Source of the DNA: Stentor roeselii
Taxonomy: Eukaryota > Ciliophora > Heterotrichea > Heterotrichida > Stentoridae
DNA: 64,000 nucleotides
Direction: 5' to 3'
Assembly (NCBI GenBank): GCA_006503475.1
Contig: RSEH01000263.1
Span: forward strand, 1-64,000
Shown: in pieces, positions 1 through 8,319 of the stretch
How positions within the stretch are numbered: the stretch's first letter is position 1
How the letters are laid out: the number at the start of each line of letters is the position of its first letter
Notes under the pieces: model-generated
What the model saw: the letters and a program-made list of their open reading frames with translations, nothing else
The model's database searches: none
Told to the model about the DNA's origin: nothing
Position numbers and translations under genes: made by a program

Positions 1-636
1 CAGCTATTCGAAGACAATTTAATCGACGTTTCTTATTCAGCTTTTAGTTTCCATTACTTATCAAAACTTCCAGAGCGTCCAATAAACGAAAATAATTATT
101 ATCATTCAGGTATTTCAAAACAAGGAATAGAAGATATGAAATTTTTGATAAATTTAAGGTTGAAAGAATTGACACCTGGAGGCTACTTTTTTATGATCAC
201 TCCTGCAAAAGTGGCAGGCATTCCATCTTTTATAAACATTACCGACAAAGTATTTTTCAACTTCATGGAAAAAGGGTTGTTGACTAAAGATGAGCTACTG
301 TCAATTTGTTCTAATCATTACTTGTTGCACCCAGATGAGTTCGATATTGTTTTAGATTCAGTTTCTGATCAAGTCGAAGTTATTGAATATCGGTTCAGTA
401 AAACTCTTTGCCCTTATTACTTAGAATATTTGAATGACAAAAATTATGAAAAGTATATCGAAAGTCTTTATGGGTTTAATAATGCTCTTATTGATAGAAT
501 GATTAGAGAAAATTTTGATCGATTCGGAAAATCTCACTTGTTCGGAGAGATTCATGACGAGTTTAAAAGATTGTTTAGAGAATCGAAAGTTGTACCTTCT
601 TTTGATTATGTCGTTCTTGCTTTAAAGAAAAAATAG
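1..636 (+). CDS. SABATH-like carboxyl methyltransferase, copy 1 (5' end outside window)
   Basis: The frame is open from base 1, so the gene starts upstream of the window; 211 C-terminal residues are visible. They align without gaps to the complete copy at 2533-3525. Over the 166 residues from the first Met, 24 differ (about 86% identity). The visible part starts just before the segment VSYSAFSFHYLSKLPE, which resembles the SSYSLHWLS.VPE signature of plant SABATH enzymes. These transfer methyl from SAM to carboxyl groups of small acids. The substrate here is unknown. Most differences from copy 2 fall in the first 65 of those residues, whereas bases 404-495 are identical to copy 2. The short 3' flank after the stop is also similar in both copies, which fits a segmental duplication. 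Family call moderately sure; substrate not predictable. Confidence 0.65.
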   Translation, partial: QLFEDNLIDVSYSAFSFHYLSKLPERPINENNYYHSGISKQGIEDMKFLINLRLKELTPGGYFFMITPAKVAGIPSFINITDKVFFNFMEKGLLTKDELLSICSNHYLLHPDEFDIVLDSVSDQVEVIEYRFSKTLCPYYLEYLNDKNYEKYIESLYGFNNALIDRMIRENFDRFGKSHLFGEIHDEFKRLFRESKVVPSFDYVVLALKKK

Positions 637-780
637 GATTAGTTTAGCTAATTATTATTCTTACCAAACCATAAAACAGATACTTAAATTTCATTTTGTT
701 TTAGACATTATGTAAATCCTTCAAAATATTAGAAATCAAATTATTATACTAATTTTTTTGATATCTTATTAATGAATTAG

Positions 781-2455
781 ATACTTAGAATGAAATAAAC
801 GCTAAAAATCCATAACCAAAAGGCTGGTTATTTCCTGTTTTTTAGTTCACTTAGCCCCAATATACTTAAATAAAATAAATTTATAAATATATACAGTAAT
901 TTTTCCCTCAATTTCTATATTATTAACATTTTCCGAGCTGAAACTCTTAATAATTAAGATCTGAATCATAATAAACCAAAAGAGTGCAGAGATTGTCTAA
1001 TTCGAATTAGGTGATCGATTTCAATTCATAATAACCCATAAAATCAAGCTAGAGAGCCAACCGAAGATACAAATTGAGGCCCAGCAAAGATTAATCACCT
1101 AACAGAGCTCCTAAGTTTAATACTAGGCTGGAGTCATGACCTAAGAATGGGCAGACACTATTTAATTTTAATATATTAAAAGTAATATTTCCAAAATACC
1201 TGTCAGCATCGAGAAATCACTTATTTGGTATTATTATCTCTAACCAATTAAGCCTTATTAATTATCCAGCTCAATGCATCTCTAATTAATTTAATTTTTA
1301 TAAGATTTCTATATTTAGAGTGAAATCCTCACTCAATATTTTTCAAAAAACCAGCTCCATCATTAGGAAAAGAACTTCACTAAAAACATTACTGAATACT
1401 CAGATACTAATTTTCAAATCCATTATTTGAAAGATAACTAATAAATTACATTCTTAAATTTCACGCACATTTTCTTTTAAGACAAAAAATTCTCATTACT
1501 TCATACACAATTTTCACCGCTCAGTCTTCTGTAATAACGAGATAAATTGAGGTATCGTTAATGGTTTTATGAGTCCAATATTCATAATGAATTATTAAAT
1601 AATGAAAATTAGCCATTCAAGATATCAAATCATTTTGTTTAGGTATTACAACAAACAAGTCACAACGAATTAATATTGTATAAAAGCCAGTAACATAAAT
1701 TATTATTTAATCCCTTTTATAAAATCGAGATAGAGACATTGACTCATCAATCTCATCTTAAGTAAAATATATAACATGATTTCAAAATATTTTCATCATC
1801 TAAATTAAAACCAGTATCCTAAAATGACAGCGCTTGTCAGAGGTTTTTAAGATCTTATTTTTAATTCATTAATAGTAATATGATCAAGCTCAATTTTAAT
1901 ATTAATAAGAAAAGTTTAGAGGTTTTAATTTATATTGTTTACCAAATATGGAATTTTTTTGGTTTAAAATGTATAAATTCGTATACCTTTTCAATTTAAT
2001 AATTTAGACGAAATATTTTCTCTTAGGGTATTCAGATTTAGGTAAAATTTGATAGCCAGAGTCTAGTAATAATTCTAAACATATTTTCTCAAGTAATTCA
2101 TAGAAAAATATTTGAATCTTAGCTTAAAATTTGAATAAAACACAATTTAGCATCATTTATATTTTTATATCTAAAACTCAATAAGACCTTTAAGATTTCT
2201 ATAGCAATTTGAATCAATTACCTAGAAAATGAAAAATCGTAAATTTTCTTATAATTTAATTTTCTATGACTTGATTATACTTGAATATTGATTTATTTAA
2301 GTCTGTAGTCATCACCCATCTCCAGATTTCGTATCCATGATCTTCGAAGGATTTTCATTCAAATCTTGAAAATGCAGAGAGTCCTCTGTTTGAAAAATTG
2401 GTTGTGTCCTATTCATAAGCACTCTTATGAAGAATATCAGGATGAAATTATTGCG
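781..2455 (-). pseudogene. Decayed rhomboid protease copy, split by an AT-rich insertion
   Basis: Two blocks resemble the intact rhomboid gene at 3716-4594 in the same order and orientation. Bases about 781-1165 match about 3745-4185 (C-terminal half, including the region of the catalytic motifs). Bases about 2310-2455 match about 4225-4365 (N-terminal third). Shared strings include GAATGAAATAAA, CCCCAA.ATACTTAAA, TTCCGAGCT and CATCTCCAGATTTC.TATCCATG. Many small indels and stops destroy the frame, and the first 70 or so codons are missing. The blocks are separated by roughly 1.15 kb, whereas only about 40 nt separate them in the intact gene. The pseudogene lies 3' of and convergent to methyltransferase copy 1, exactly as the intact gene lies relative to copy 2. 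Confidence 0.8.
1166..2309. other. AT-rich insertion of unknown origin inside the rhomboid pseudogene
   Basis: About 1.15 kb of AT-rich sequence interrupts the pseudogene at a point where the intact paralogue has only about 40 nt. I see no long ORF, no clear terminal inverted repeats, no target-site duplication and no recognisable transposase remnant. It could be an eroded mobile element, retained internal eliminated sequence, or sequence from another duplication. Edges are approximate because the flanking homology is weak. Confidence 0.5.
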
Positions 2456-2532
2456 GAATTAACTTAATTAAATCTAAGTAAAGTAATGTCTAAAAGTTTT
2501 CTTACTATCCAATTAAACATTCTATTTTATAA

Positions 2533-3525
2533 ATGGCATTTCAAAGGCTCGCGCTTAAAAATTATAATCAGCATTCATATTGGCAACAAGTTGAAAACAT
2601 GCTTTGGCTTGATCAATTCGCAAGAATAACTCAACCAGCTTTTCAAAAAAAAATCACAAAAATAGCTGATTTTGGGTCATCGGAAGGTGCAAACTCAATA
2701 AAATTTTTTGGAACCTTCTTTTCAAGATACTTGTCTGAAAGACCAAATGACTTTTCAGTTATTCTCAACCATTGTGACTTACCAGAGAATAATTGGAATA
2801 ACTTTTTCAAAGTTCTTAATACTTCACCAGACTCCTACCGAAAGTTCAAATTCGTTCAATCAAGAATTATTGGTGAGACATTCTATAATCAGCTATTCGA
2901 AAACAATTCAATCGACGTTTCTTATTCAGCCTTTAGTTTCCATTACTTATCAAAACTTCCAGAGCGTCCACCAAACGAAATTAATTATTATCATTCAGGT
3001 ATTTCAAAACAAGGAATAGAAGATATGAAATTTTTGATAAATTTAAGATTGAAAGAATTGACACCTGGAGGTTACTTGTTTATGATCTGTGTTGCAAAAG
3101 TGACTGGGATTCCTTCATTTGTAAGTTTGACAAATGAAGTATTTTTCAACTTCATGCAAAAAGGGTTGCTTACTAAAGATGAATTACTTTCAATATGCTG
3201 CAATTTGTACATTTTGAACCAAGATGAATTTGATATTGTTTTAGATTCTGTTTCCGATCAAGTCGAAGTTATTGAATATCGGTTAAGTAAATCTCTTTGC
3301 CCTTATTACTTAGAATATTTGAATGACAAAAATTATGAAAAGTATATCGAAAGTCTTTATGGGTTTAATAATGCTCTTATTGATAAAATGATTAGAGAAA
3401 ATCTTGATCGATTCGGGAAATCTCACTTGATTGGAGATATTCATGATGAGTTTAAAAGATTGTTTAGAGAATCGAAGAAAGCACCTTTTTTTGATTATGT
3501 TGTTCTTGCTTTAAAGAAAAAATAG
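2533..3525 (+). CDS. SABATH-like SAM-dependent carboxyl methyltransferase, copy 2
   Basis: Complete 330-residue protein; plant SABATH enzymes are about 360. Visible family-like motifs: ADFGSSEGANSIKFF near residue 45 (SAM-binding loop, compare the plant ADLGCSSG), LNHCDLPENNWNNFF near 78 (compare NDLP.NDFN), DVSYSAFSFHYLSKLPE near 130, then LTPGGYLFM (the strand after the fold's GG turn). The family methylates carboxyl groups of small acids such as salicylate, jasmonate or farnesoate with SAM; what a ciliate would use it for is unknown. ATG at 2533 is the first in frame. The gene is convergent with the rhomboid protease at 3716-4594. No signal peptide or membrane segment is evident, so a cytosolic location is likely. 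Copy 1 lies 1.9 kb upstream on the same strand. Confidence 0.7.
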   Translation: MAFQRLALKNYNQHSYWQQVENMLWLDQFARITQPAFQKKITKIADFGSSEGANSIKFFGTFFSRYLSERPNDFSVILNHCDLPENNWNNFFKVLNTSPDSYRKFKFVQSRIIGETFYNQLFENNSIDVSYSAFSFHYLSKLPERPPNEINYYHSGISKQGIEDMKFLINLRLKELTPGGYLFMICVAKVTGIPSFVSLTNEVFFNFMQKGLLTKDELLSICCNLYILNQDEFDIVLDSVSDQVEVIEYRLSKSLCPYYLEYLNDKNYEKYIESLYGFNNALIDKMIRENLDRFGKSHLIGDIHDEFKRLFRESKKAPFFDYVVLALKKK

Positions 3526-3715
3526 AATTAGGTTAGTTAATTATTAGGAATGATAAGTTGAATCTGACTTTTGAGCACATTTAAAGCAACAACGATCATA
3601 AATATCCTTTCCCAATAAATCATCACTCAACCCAAACCAAAAAACTTAAAATTTGATTTTACTCAATCATACTATAAAACCCATAACAAAATAAAATCAA
3701 ATTATTATCCTAAGT

Positions 3716-4594
3716 TTAAACCACAGTATAAAATAAGCAGATTCCCAGAATGAAATAAAAGCCTAAAAACCCCGCAGCTAAGTATCTAGTCATTTTCTGT
3801 TGTTTAGTTTCCTCCGCCCCAACATACTTAAACAAAACCAACGCAAGTGGAGCTCCAGTGATCATTCCTCCGAAATGTCCCCAATTATCAATATGTTCCG
3901 AGCTAACTCCCATCATAATATTAAATATCAGCATCATGATAAGCCAAACAAGTGCAAATATTTTATAAGGCGAGTCAGGCAGTCGATTCCAATTCATGAT
4001 CACCCAAACAATCATACTCGAAAGCAACCCAAATAGACAAGTCGATGCCCCGACAGCGATTCCATCACTGACAAGCGAGCTAAAAAGAACTCCTCCAAAT
4101 CCACTGACTTCATAAACAACAATAGTCCTCCAAAGTCCAACAGTTGGCTCAAGTCGTGATCCTAGAATAAGCTGCATGATCATGTTAGAAAAAAGATGCA
4201 TCAGATTCAAATGCAATAAACTGGGAGTGAACCATCTCCAGATTTCATATCCATGCATCTTTGAAGGGTCCTTCGCCCCGAATTTGATTAATGTCGAGAT
4301 TTTTGGCTGGAGGAACTCGTTTGTGTCGTATTCGTAAAACACTGTGATGATGTACATCAGAACGTCTATTATTGTGATGATGAAGATAAAGGATCTCATT
4401 GTGAAGTAGGGACAAAAGATAAATTTCAACATTTGCCAGAAGGTTTCTTTTCTTGCTTCTTCTGGAGTGCCTCCGAAACGGCTTGAGTTTAGGATTGGGT
4501 ATTCTCCTCCTTGATTTCCACCTAATAGGCCTTGGTTGTTTAATCGGTTATTACCTTGGTCTAAGTCTCTGATTGTTCTTGCTCTTCCTGACAT
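3716..4594 (-). CDS. Rhomboid-family intramembrane serine protease
   Basis: 292 residues with an N-terminal cytosolic stretch of about 60 and about six or seven hydrophobic helices. The rhomboid hallmarks are present: the WRWFTPSLLHLNLMHLFSNM region (WR motif, then HxxxN-type contacts) at about 120-140, the nucleophile serine in GASTCLFG (Ser184), and the partner histidine in NWGHFGG (His240). The catalytic dyad therefore looks complete, unlike the inactive iRhom or derlin relatives. Rhomboids cleave transmembrane substrates inside the bilayer of the plasma membrane or secretory organelles. The gene is convergent with methyltransferase copy 2. A decayed second copy lies at about 781-2455. Start is the first in-frame ATG, within a typical ATAAAAATG context. 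Confidence 0.9.
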   Translation of the reverse strand: MSGRARTIRDLDQGNNRLNNQGLLGGNQGGEYPILNSSRFGGTPEEARKETFWQMLKFIFCPYFTMRSFIFIITIIDVLMYIITVFYEYDTNEFLQPKISTLIKFGAKDPSKMHGYEIWRWFTPSLLHLNLMHLFSNMIMQLILGSRLEPTVGLWRTIVVYEVSGFGGVLFSSLVSDGIAVGASTCLFGLLSSMIVWVIMNWNRLPDSPYKIFALVWLIMMLIFNIMMGVSSEHIDNWGHFGGMITGAPLALVLFKYVGAEETKQQKMTRYLAAGFLGFYFILGICLFYTVV

Positions 4595-4970
4595 TTTTAT
4601 TATAATCAGAAGATGATTAATAGTTTTAAACTTGATGTTATTGTTGAACTTTCAGAGGTTAATTTTTGTGTTTAGGGGATTTTAAGATAATTATCTATTT
4701 GGAGACTGAAATTTTATTATTGGGTTCAAGTTTTAGGTGGTTGATTAATTTTTCAAGCTATTTAGATACTTCAATTTTAGGTGGTTGATTAGTTTAGATT
4801 ATGGAATAATTTTTTCGATTGAATTCAATGATTGAAGGCCTTAAATCATAATTTTCAGTAATATTTTTATATTAAATAATGTGTTTGAGAGTATTTGAAT
4901 CATATTTTGATTTCATTCAACATATCATCATTAAATAATTTGATTTTCCCTCATACATTAATATCCATAC
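4595..4970. other. Intergenic spacer with a short direct repeat
   Basis: No gene seen. It holds the promoter side of the rhomboid gene and the 3' flank of the Skp1 gene. The only structure noticed is an imperfect 25-bp direct repeat at 4726-4750 and 4771-4795, period 45, with core TTTTAGGTGGTTGATTA. Confidence 0.5.
4726..4795. repeat. Imperfect 25-bp direct repeat, period 45
   Basis: TCAAGTTTTAGGTGGTTGAT at 4726 recurs with one substitution in its first part at 4771; the two copies are separated by 20 bp. It lies upstream of the rhomboid gene (minus strand) and may be a promoter element or chance. Confidence 0.4.
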
Positions 4971-5450
4971 CTATAAGTTAAACACCCAAGGATACTCCTT
5001 CAAAAGTTCTTCTTCCCCATCCTCCCTTAAAGGTTCATTAATCTCGTAATTATTGCAAAGTTCTCCAACACTCAAATTGCCAATCAAACTAGCCAAGTAA
5101 GCCAAAAGCATATCAAGTAATGATTTCATCTGCAGATGTTCAGCAGCGAATATAAGACTATTAAATGTTTTTTTGTCTTGTAAGGAATTCATGAATTCTC
5201 TTTGCCATTGCTCAAAGTTAAATCCATGCACCTGAGTCGAGTAGCAGTTGTGGTTTATTGTCGAGTAGTTGCATTTTTCACAATAATAAATAATGTTATC
5301 AAGGTCTTCCTTTGAAAGTTGTTCTAATGGAATCTCTTCTGAAGGAGAGTCTTCAATTATTGTCTTTATCAACTCGCTGAGTCTTGATATCAATGGACTC
5401 ACTTTCACTTTTTCACTTCCCGCAATGATCAAAGTGATTTGGTCTGACAT
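4971..5450 (-). CDS. SKP1: Skp1-like SCF ubiquitin-ligase adaptor
   Basis: 159 residues, the usual Skp1 length. The N-terminal BTB/POZ-like fold (residues 1-70) reads ITLIIAGSEKVKVSPLISRLS, then the acidic stretch SPSEEIPLEQLSKEDLDNIIYYCE. The C-terminal helices (about 90-159) include FNSLIFAAEHLQMKSLLDML, matching the Skp1 pattern LF.LI.AANYL.IK.LLD, which binds F-box proteins. The canonical C-terminal end with W(A/C)F is represented here by EYPWVFNL. Skp1 links cullin-1 to F-box proteins for ubiquitin transfer in cytosol and nucleus. It is transcribed in the same direction as the cyclase fusion just upstream, with a 25-nt spacer. Start is a clear ATG preceded by an AT-rich leader. Confidence 0.85.
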   Translation of the reverse strand: MSDQITLIIAGSEKVKVSPLISRLSELIKTIIEDSPSEEIPLEQLSKEDLDNIIYYCEKCNYSTINHNCYSTQVHGFNFEQWQREFMNSLQDKKTFNSLIFAAEHLQMKSLLDMLLAYLASLIGNLSVGELCNNYEINEPLREDGEEELLKEYPWVFNL

Positions 5451-5475
5451 TGATTATTATATGGATTAGATTATT

Positions 5476-7881
5476 CTAGTAAAGGGCTCGAATACCTCGC
5501 CAGTCGTCTGGAGGGATGAGGTTGGATTCTTCCATGTATTCAATAAGTGCCTTAGATGGTCCATCAGCATTTCTAATTTTCAAGACCTGTTCAAAAGTAT
5601 CCTTAGCCTCATGCCATTTTCCAGCAAGATAAAATTGCATACCCTTCTCAAAGCTCTCAAAAAATTCACTAGAAAATGGTCTCTTAATAATTTCAATTTC
5701 TCTACTTTCACTAATAATTTCATCAGGAGACATTAAATTCTGTTCAAGCTGAAACTTCAAATGATTCCTTTTCTTCTTAGTTTTAGTTTTATCATAATCC
5801 TTAACCCTTCCAGGCATAAGTAAAGAATAATCAACATCAGAAGTATAAAGCGAGTAAGTTTCCCTTCCTCCCTTAAGCGAAACGCGATCCACCTGCCTAC
5901 AAAAAGTTTTTCCACTATCACTCAAATTACAATAAACAGTATCAGTCATAAGAAGAGGGACTCCATAAGCCTTCGTAAGTCCTTCGAGGTTCATAGACAT
6001 ATTAACATGATGCGACAAGTAACTCGCATCAATCTTAAAGATGCTTCCAATGGCTCCTTCAATCGCCCACCCCAAATGCAAGCCGAATCCAAACTTGACC
6101 TGATACCCTGGCATTCTTTTCGTCAACTTCGCATTACTTCTATACTTCAAAATCGTCGGGTCCTTATTCGTCTTCGCCATGATCTTCAAAAAACTGGCCA
6201 AGGCCAAGTCGCCCATAAAAGTCCTTTCTTTGCTATCATCTTTAAATCTAATCGGGTCTGAAAAGTCTTCGATTTGATCAGAGCTGAACTTCCAGACAAT
6301 TAAAAAAGCGTCTCCAATGTTTTTATTCGCAGCACCTGAGAAGTGGTCGACAGTTGAATGGACTATCTTTGCAAGTTCATTGACGAAAAGCATGACACCT
6401 TCTTGTAACTCTTCAGTTGCATCAGTAAAGTTACGAATATCACAAAATCCGAAAATTCCTGCAATTTTTTGACCTTTGATGATTGGGTCCACGTCGCCTC
6501 CAGAGCGAATGTTTGTACTGATGATTTGAGATCCAGCTTCTCCGAAGCCAAGAGCGAGAAGGACTCCGATCTTAACGAAAGTGTTTTCGAGGACTAGGGT
6601 TTCGTAGTCATTTACTTTTTTCTTTTTACACCAGGGCCAACATCGGCTTTTGTTTTCACTTTCCTCTTGGATGTCGTAAATATCGATCACTCGTTCTTCT
6701 GCGATTTTTAATGGATTTTCTGCCATTTTTTTCACCTTGATTATCATTTTTTCTATTGGGATAATCGCGTAGTCGTTCGCGTCTTTTGTGAAGAAAAAGG
6801 CGGCGAGGACTAAAACTATGCAAACGAAGATGGTTTTGCAGATGTTTAGTTTTGCATCTAGTCGGGTGTCGGTTCGAATGTCGAAAATAGCTACTGACTC
6901 TGAACCGAGGTAAGCGTAAAATTTTTCGATTTCTCGAAGATCTTTTAGTTCAGTTGATCCGGAACTTTCCCATTCGTCATTTTTGTCGAAAGCTATGAAA
7001 ATTGCTGGCCGCGAAGTGTCGTTGAAGTAATCAATATAATAATCACGTAAATCGGAATCTTCAGTTCCATTATTATAATCATCTTCATAGTTGTTGATTG
7101 CGTGAAGTCCATATTCCCAACTGGTGACAGGAGTCTTAAAAAACTCCAAATCGAAAAGAGGAATCAAGATCAATATCACCATCACTAAAATGATAACTCT
7201 CTTTGTCATAAGGTCTGATAAAATACGACCAACACGGCTTTCTCGAGGAATAGCAAGGTTGTTGTTGTCGCCTACTTGGTCGTTCCCTTTCTTCATGGCA
7301 GCTCCTTTAGCATGTTTGTACATTTTCGCGATACGCATCAGACGAACAAGTCGAACTATTTTAATAACTCTTGCAGCTCGAGTTCCAGCCCTAGAAGACT
7401 TTCCAGCACTTTTAATCTGACTGACATTACTTGAAGAATTGTTATCTTCCCCAGTGCCAGTTATTTTATCCCAGGCCCAGCCGATATCAGGGATAATAGA
7501 CAAAGTAGCAATCAAATCAAGCCAAAAGTAAAAAGACCATCGATATTCAGGCTTAACAATAAAAGAAAGAGCCATCTCAGCTCCAAAGAAAATCATTGCA
7601 CAGCAACTGAGAGCATAAAAGACATCATCATCTTTTTTTTCAAAAGCAGCGACTCGAGTGTCATCAGAGAATAAAGCATAAACAGTTACGAATAACATGA
7701 ATACAAGAAGACCTATCGAGTCTAAAAATCGAACTAGTCGTGACCTCCAGTTGTCTAATTTGAACTCCTGGGTGTAAGAGAATAAGGAAGTCACACTTGC
7801 CGCTGGGGGGTTGAAACGAACTTCACCACCTCTGTTGTTTTCGGCTGTGTTGAATGCTTCGGCCTGTTTTGCGTTTTCCAT
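5476..7881 (-). CDS. Voltage-sensor-like ion-channel domain fused to class III adenylyl/guanylyl cyclase
   Basis: 801 residues. Residues about 40-190 form an S1-S4-like bundle ending in an arginine-rich S4-type helix (ARVIKIVRLVRLMRIAKM). A further helix near 230, an extracellular segment of about 110 residues and another helix near 350 follow; then a linker and the cyclase domain at about 470-660. No K+-channel selectivity filter (TxGYGD) is seen. In the cyclase, metal-binding aspartates are present in FCDIRNFTD (Asp481) and NIGDAF (Asp524). The catalytic Asn is kept in VNMSMNLEG (Asn627), but the usual transition-state Arg position holds Asn631. The C-terminal tail (about 735-790) looks like a TPR pair. 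Channel-fused cyclases are known in ciliates such as Paramecium. Second messenger (cAMP or cGMP) is uncertain. Likely in the cell or ciliary membrane. Confidence 0.85.
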   Translation of the reverse strand: MENAKQAEAFNTAENNRGGEVRFNPPAASVTSLFSYTQEFKLDNWRSRLVRFLDSIGLLVFMLFVTVYALFSDDTRVAAFEKKDDDVFYALSCCAMIFFGAEMALSFIVKPEYRWSFYFWLDLIATLSIIPDIGWAWDKITGTGEDNNSSSNVSQIKSAGKSSRAGTRAARVIKIVRLVRLMRIAKMYKHAKGAAMKKGNDQVGDNNNLAIPRESRVGRILSDLMTKRVIILVMVILILIPLFDLEFFKTPVTSWEYGLHAINNYEDDYNNGTEDSDLRDYYIDYFNDTSRPAIFIAFDKNDEWESSGSTELKDLREIEKFYAYLGSESVAIFDIRTDTRLDAKLNICKTIFVCIVLVLAAFFFTKDANDYAIIPIEKMIIKVKKMAENPLKIAEERVIDIYDIQEESENKSRCWPWCKKKKVNDYETLVLENTFVKIGVLLALGFGEAGSQIISTNIRSGGDVDPIIKGQKIAGIFGFCDIRNFTDATEELQEGVMLFVNELAKIVHSTVDHFSGAANKNIGDAFLIVWKFSSDQIEDFSDPIRFKDDSKERTFMGDLALASFLKIMAKTNKDPTILKYRSNAKLTKRMPGYQVKFGFGLHLGWAIEGAIGSIFKIDASYLSHHVNMSMNLEGLTKAYGVPLLMTDTVYCNLSDSGKTFCRQVDRVSLKGGRETYSLYTSDVDYSLLMPGRVKDYDKTKTKKKRNHLKFQLEQNLMSPDEIISESREIEIIKRPFSSEFFESFEKGMQFYLAGKWHEAKDTFEQVLKIRNADGPSKALIEYMEESNLIPPDDWRGIRALY

Positions 7882-8319
7882 TTATATTCGAATGATTTGG
7901 GTTTAGAATAGGTGAAGGTTTAAGCGTTTCTATTGTTTAGATGGGAAAAGTGGAAAGATTTTTATGGATTGTTAACGGAAGAAAAGAGTTAGGTTGAGTA
8001 TGCAGGATTATTGGTAAGTTGAGTTCTGAGGTTTAGGGATAAATGAATTAATAGAATGTTTAATATAAATAAATTTGTGGAATTTGAAAGGGTTTAATCT
8101 TAAACTAAAAAATTAAGTCTTGATTGAAGGATGATGTTTTTTTAACTGTTGCCTTTTGATATTCACTGAACTTCTCAAATAAAACATCAAACTTTCTCAA
8201 TTTCTCAATTCCAACTAATAATCATTTTCATGAAATATTCCAAAATTTTCCCTATCACCAGAATCCCTTAAACCTAATCAATTTTTCAACATAAATTTTT
8301 CCATTCATTATTATAAATT
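7882..8319. other. Intergenic region, no gene seen
   Basis: About 440 bp separating the cyclase fusion start from the coiled-coil gene stop. The part next to the cyclase start is G-rich on the plus strand (C-rich and G-poor on the coding strand), as at other promoters here. No ORF, tRNA or repeat recognised. Confidence 0.5.

Noticed and set aside
997-1010. Perfect 14-bp palindrome CTAATTCGAATTAG
   Set aside because: It lies in the decayed rhomboid copy, has no partner elsewhere in the window, and AT-rich palindromes of this size are expected by chance.
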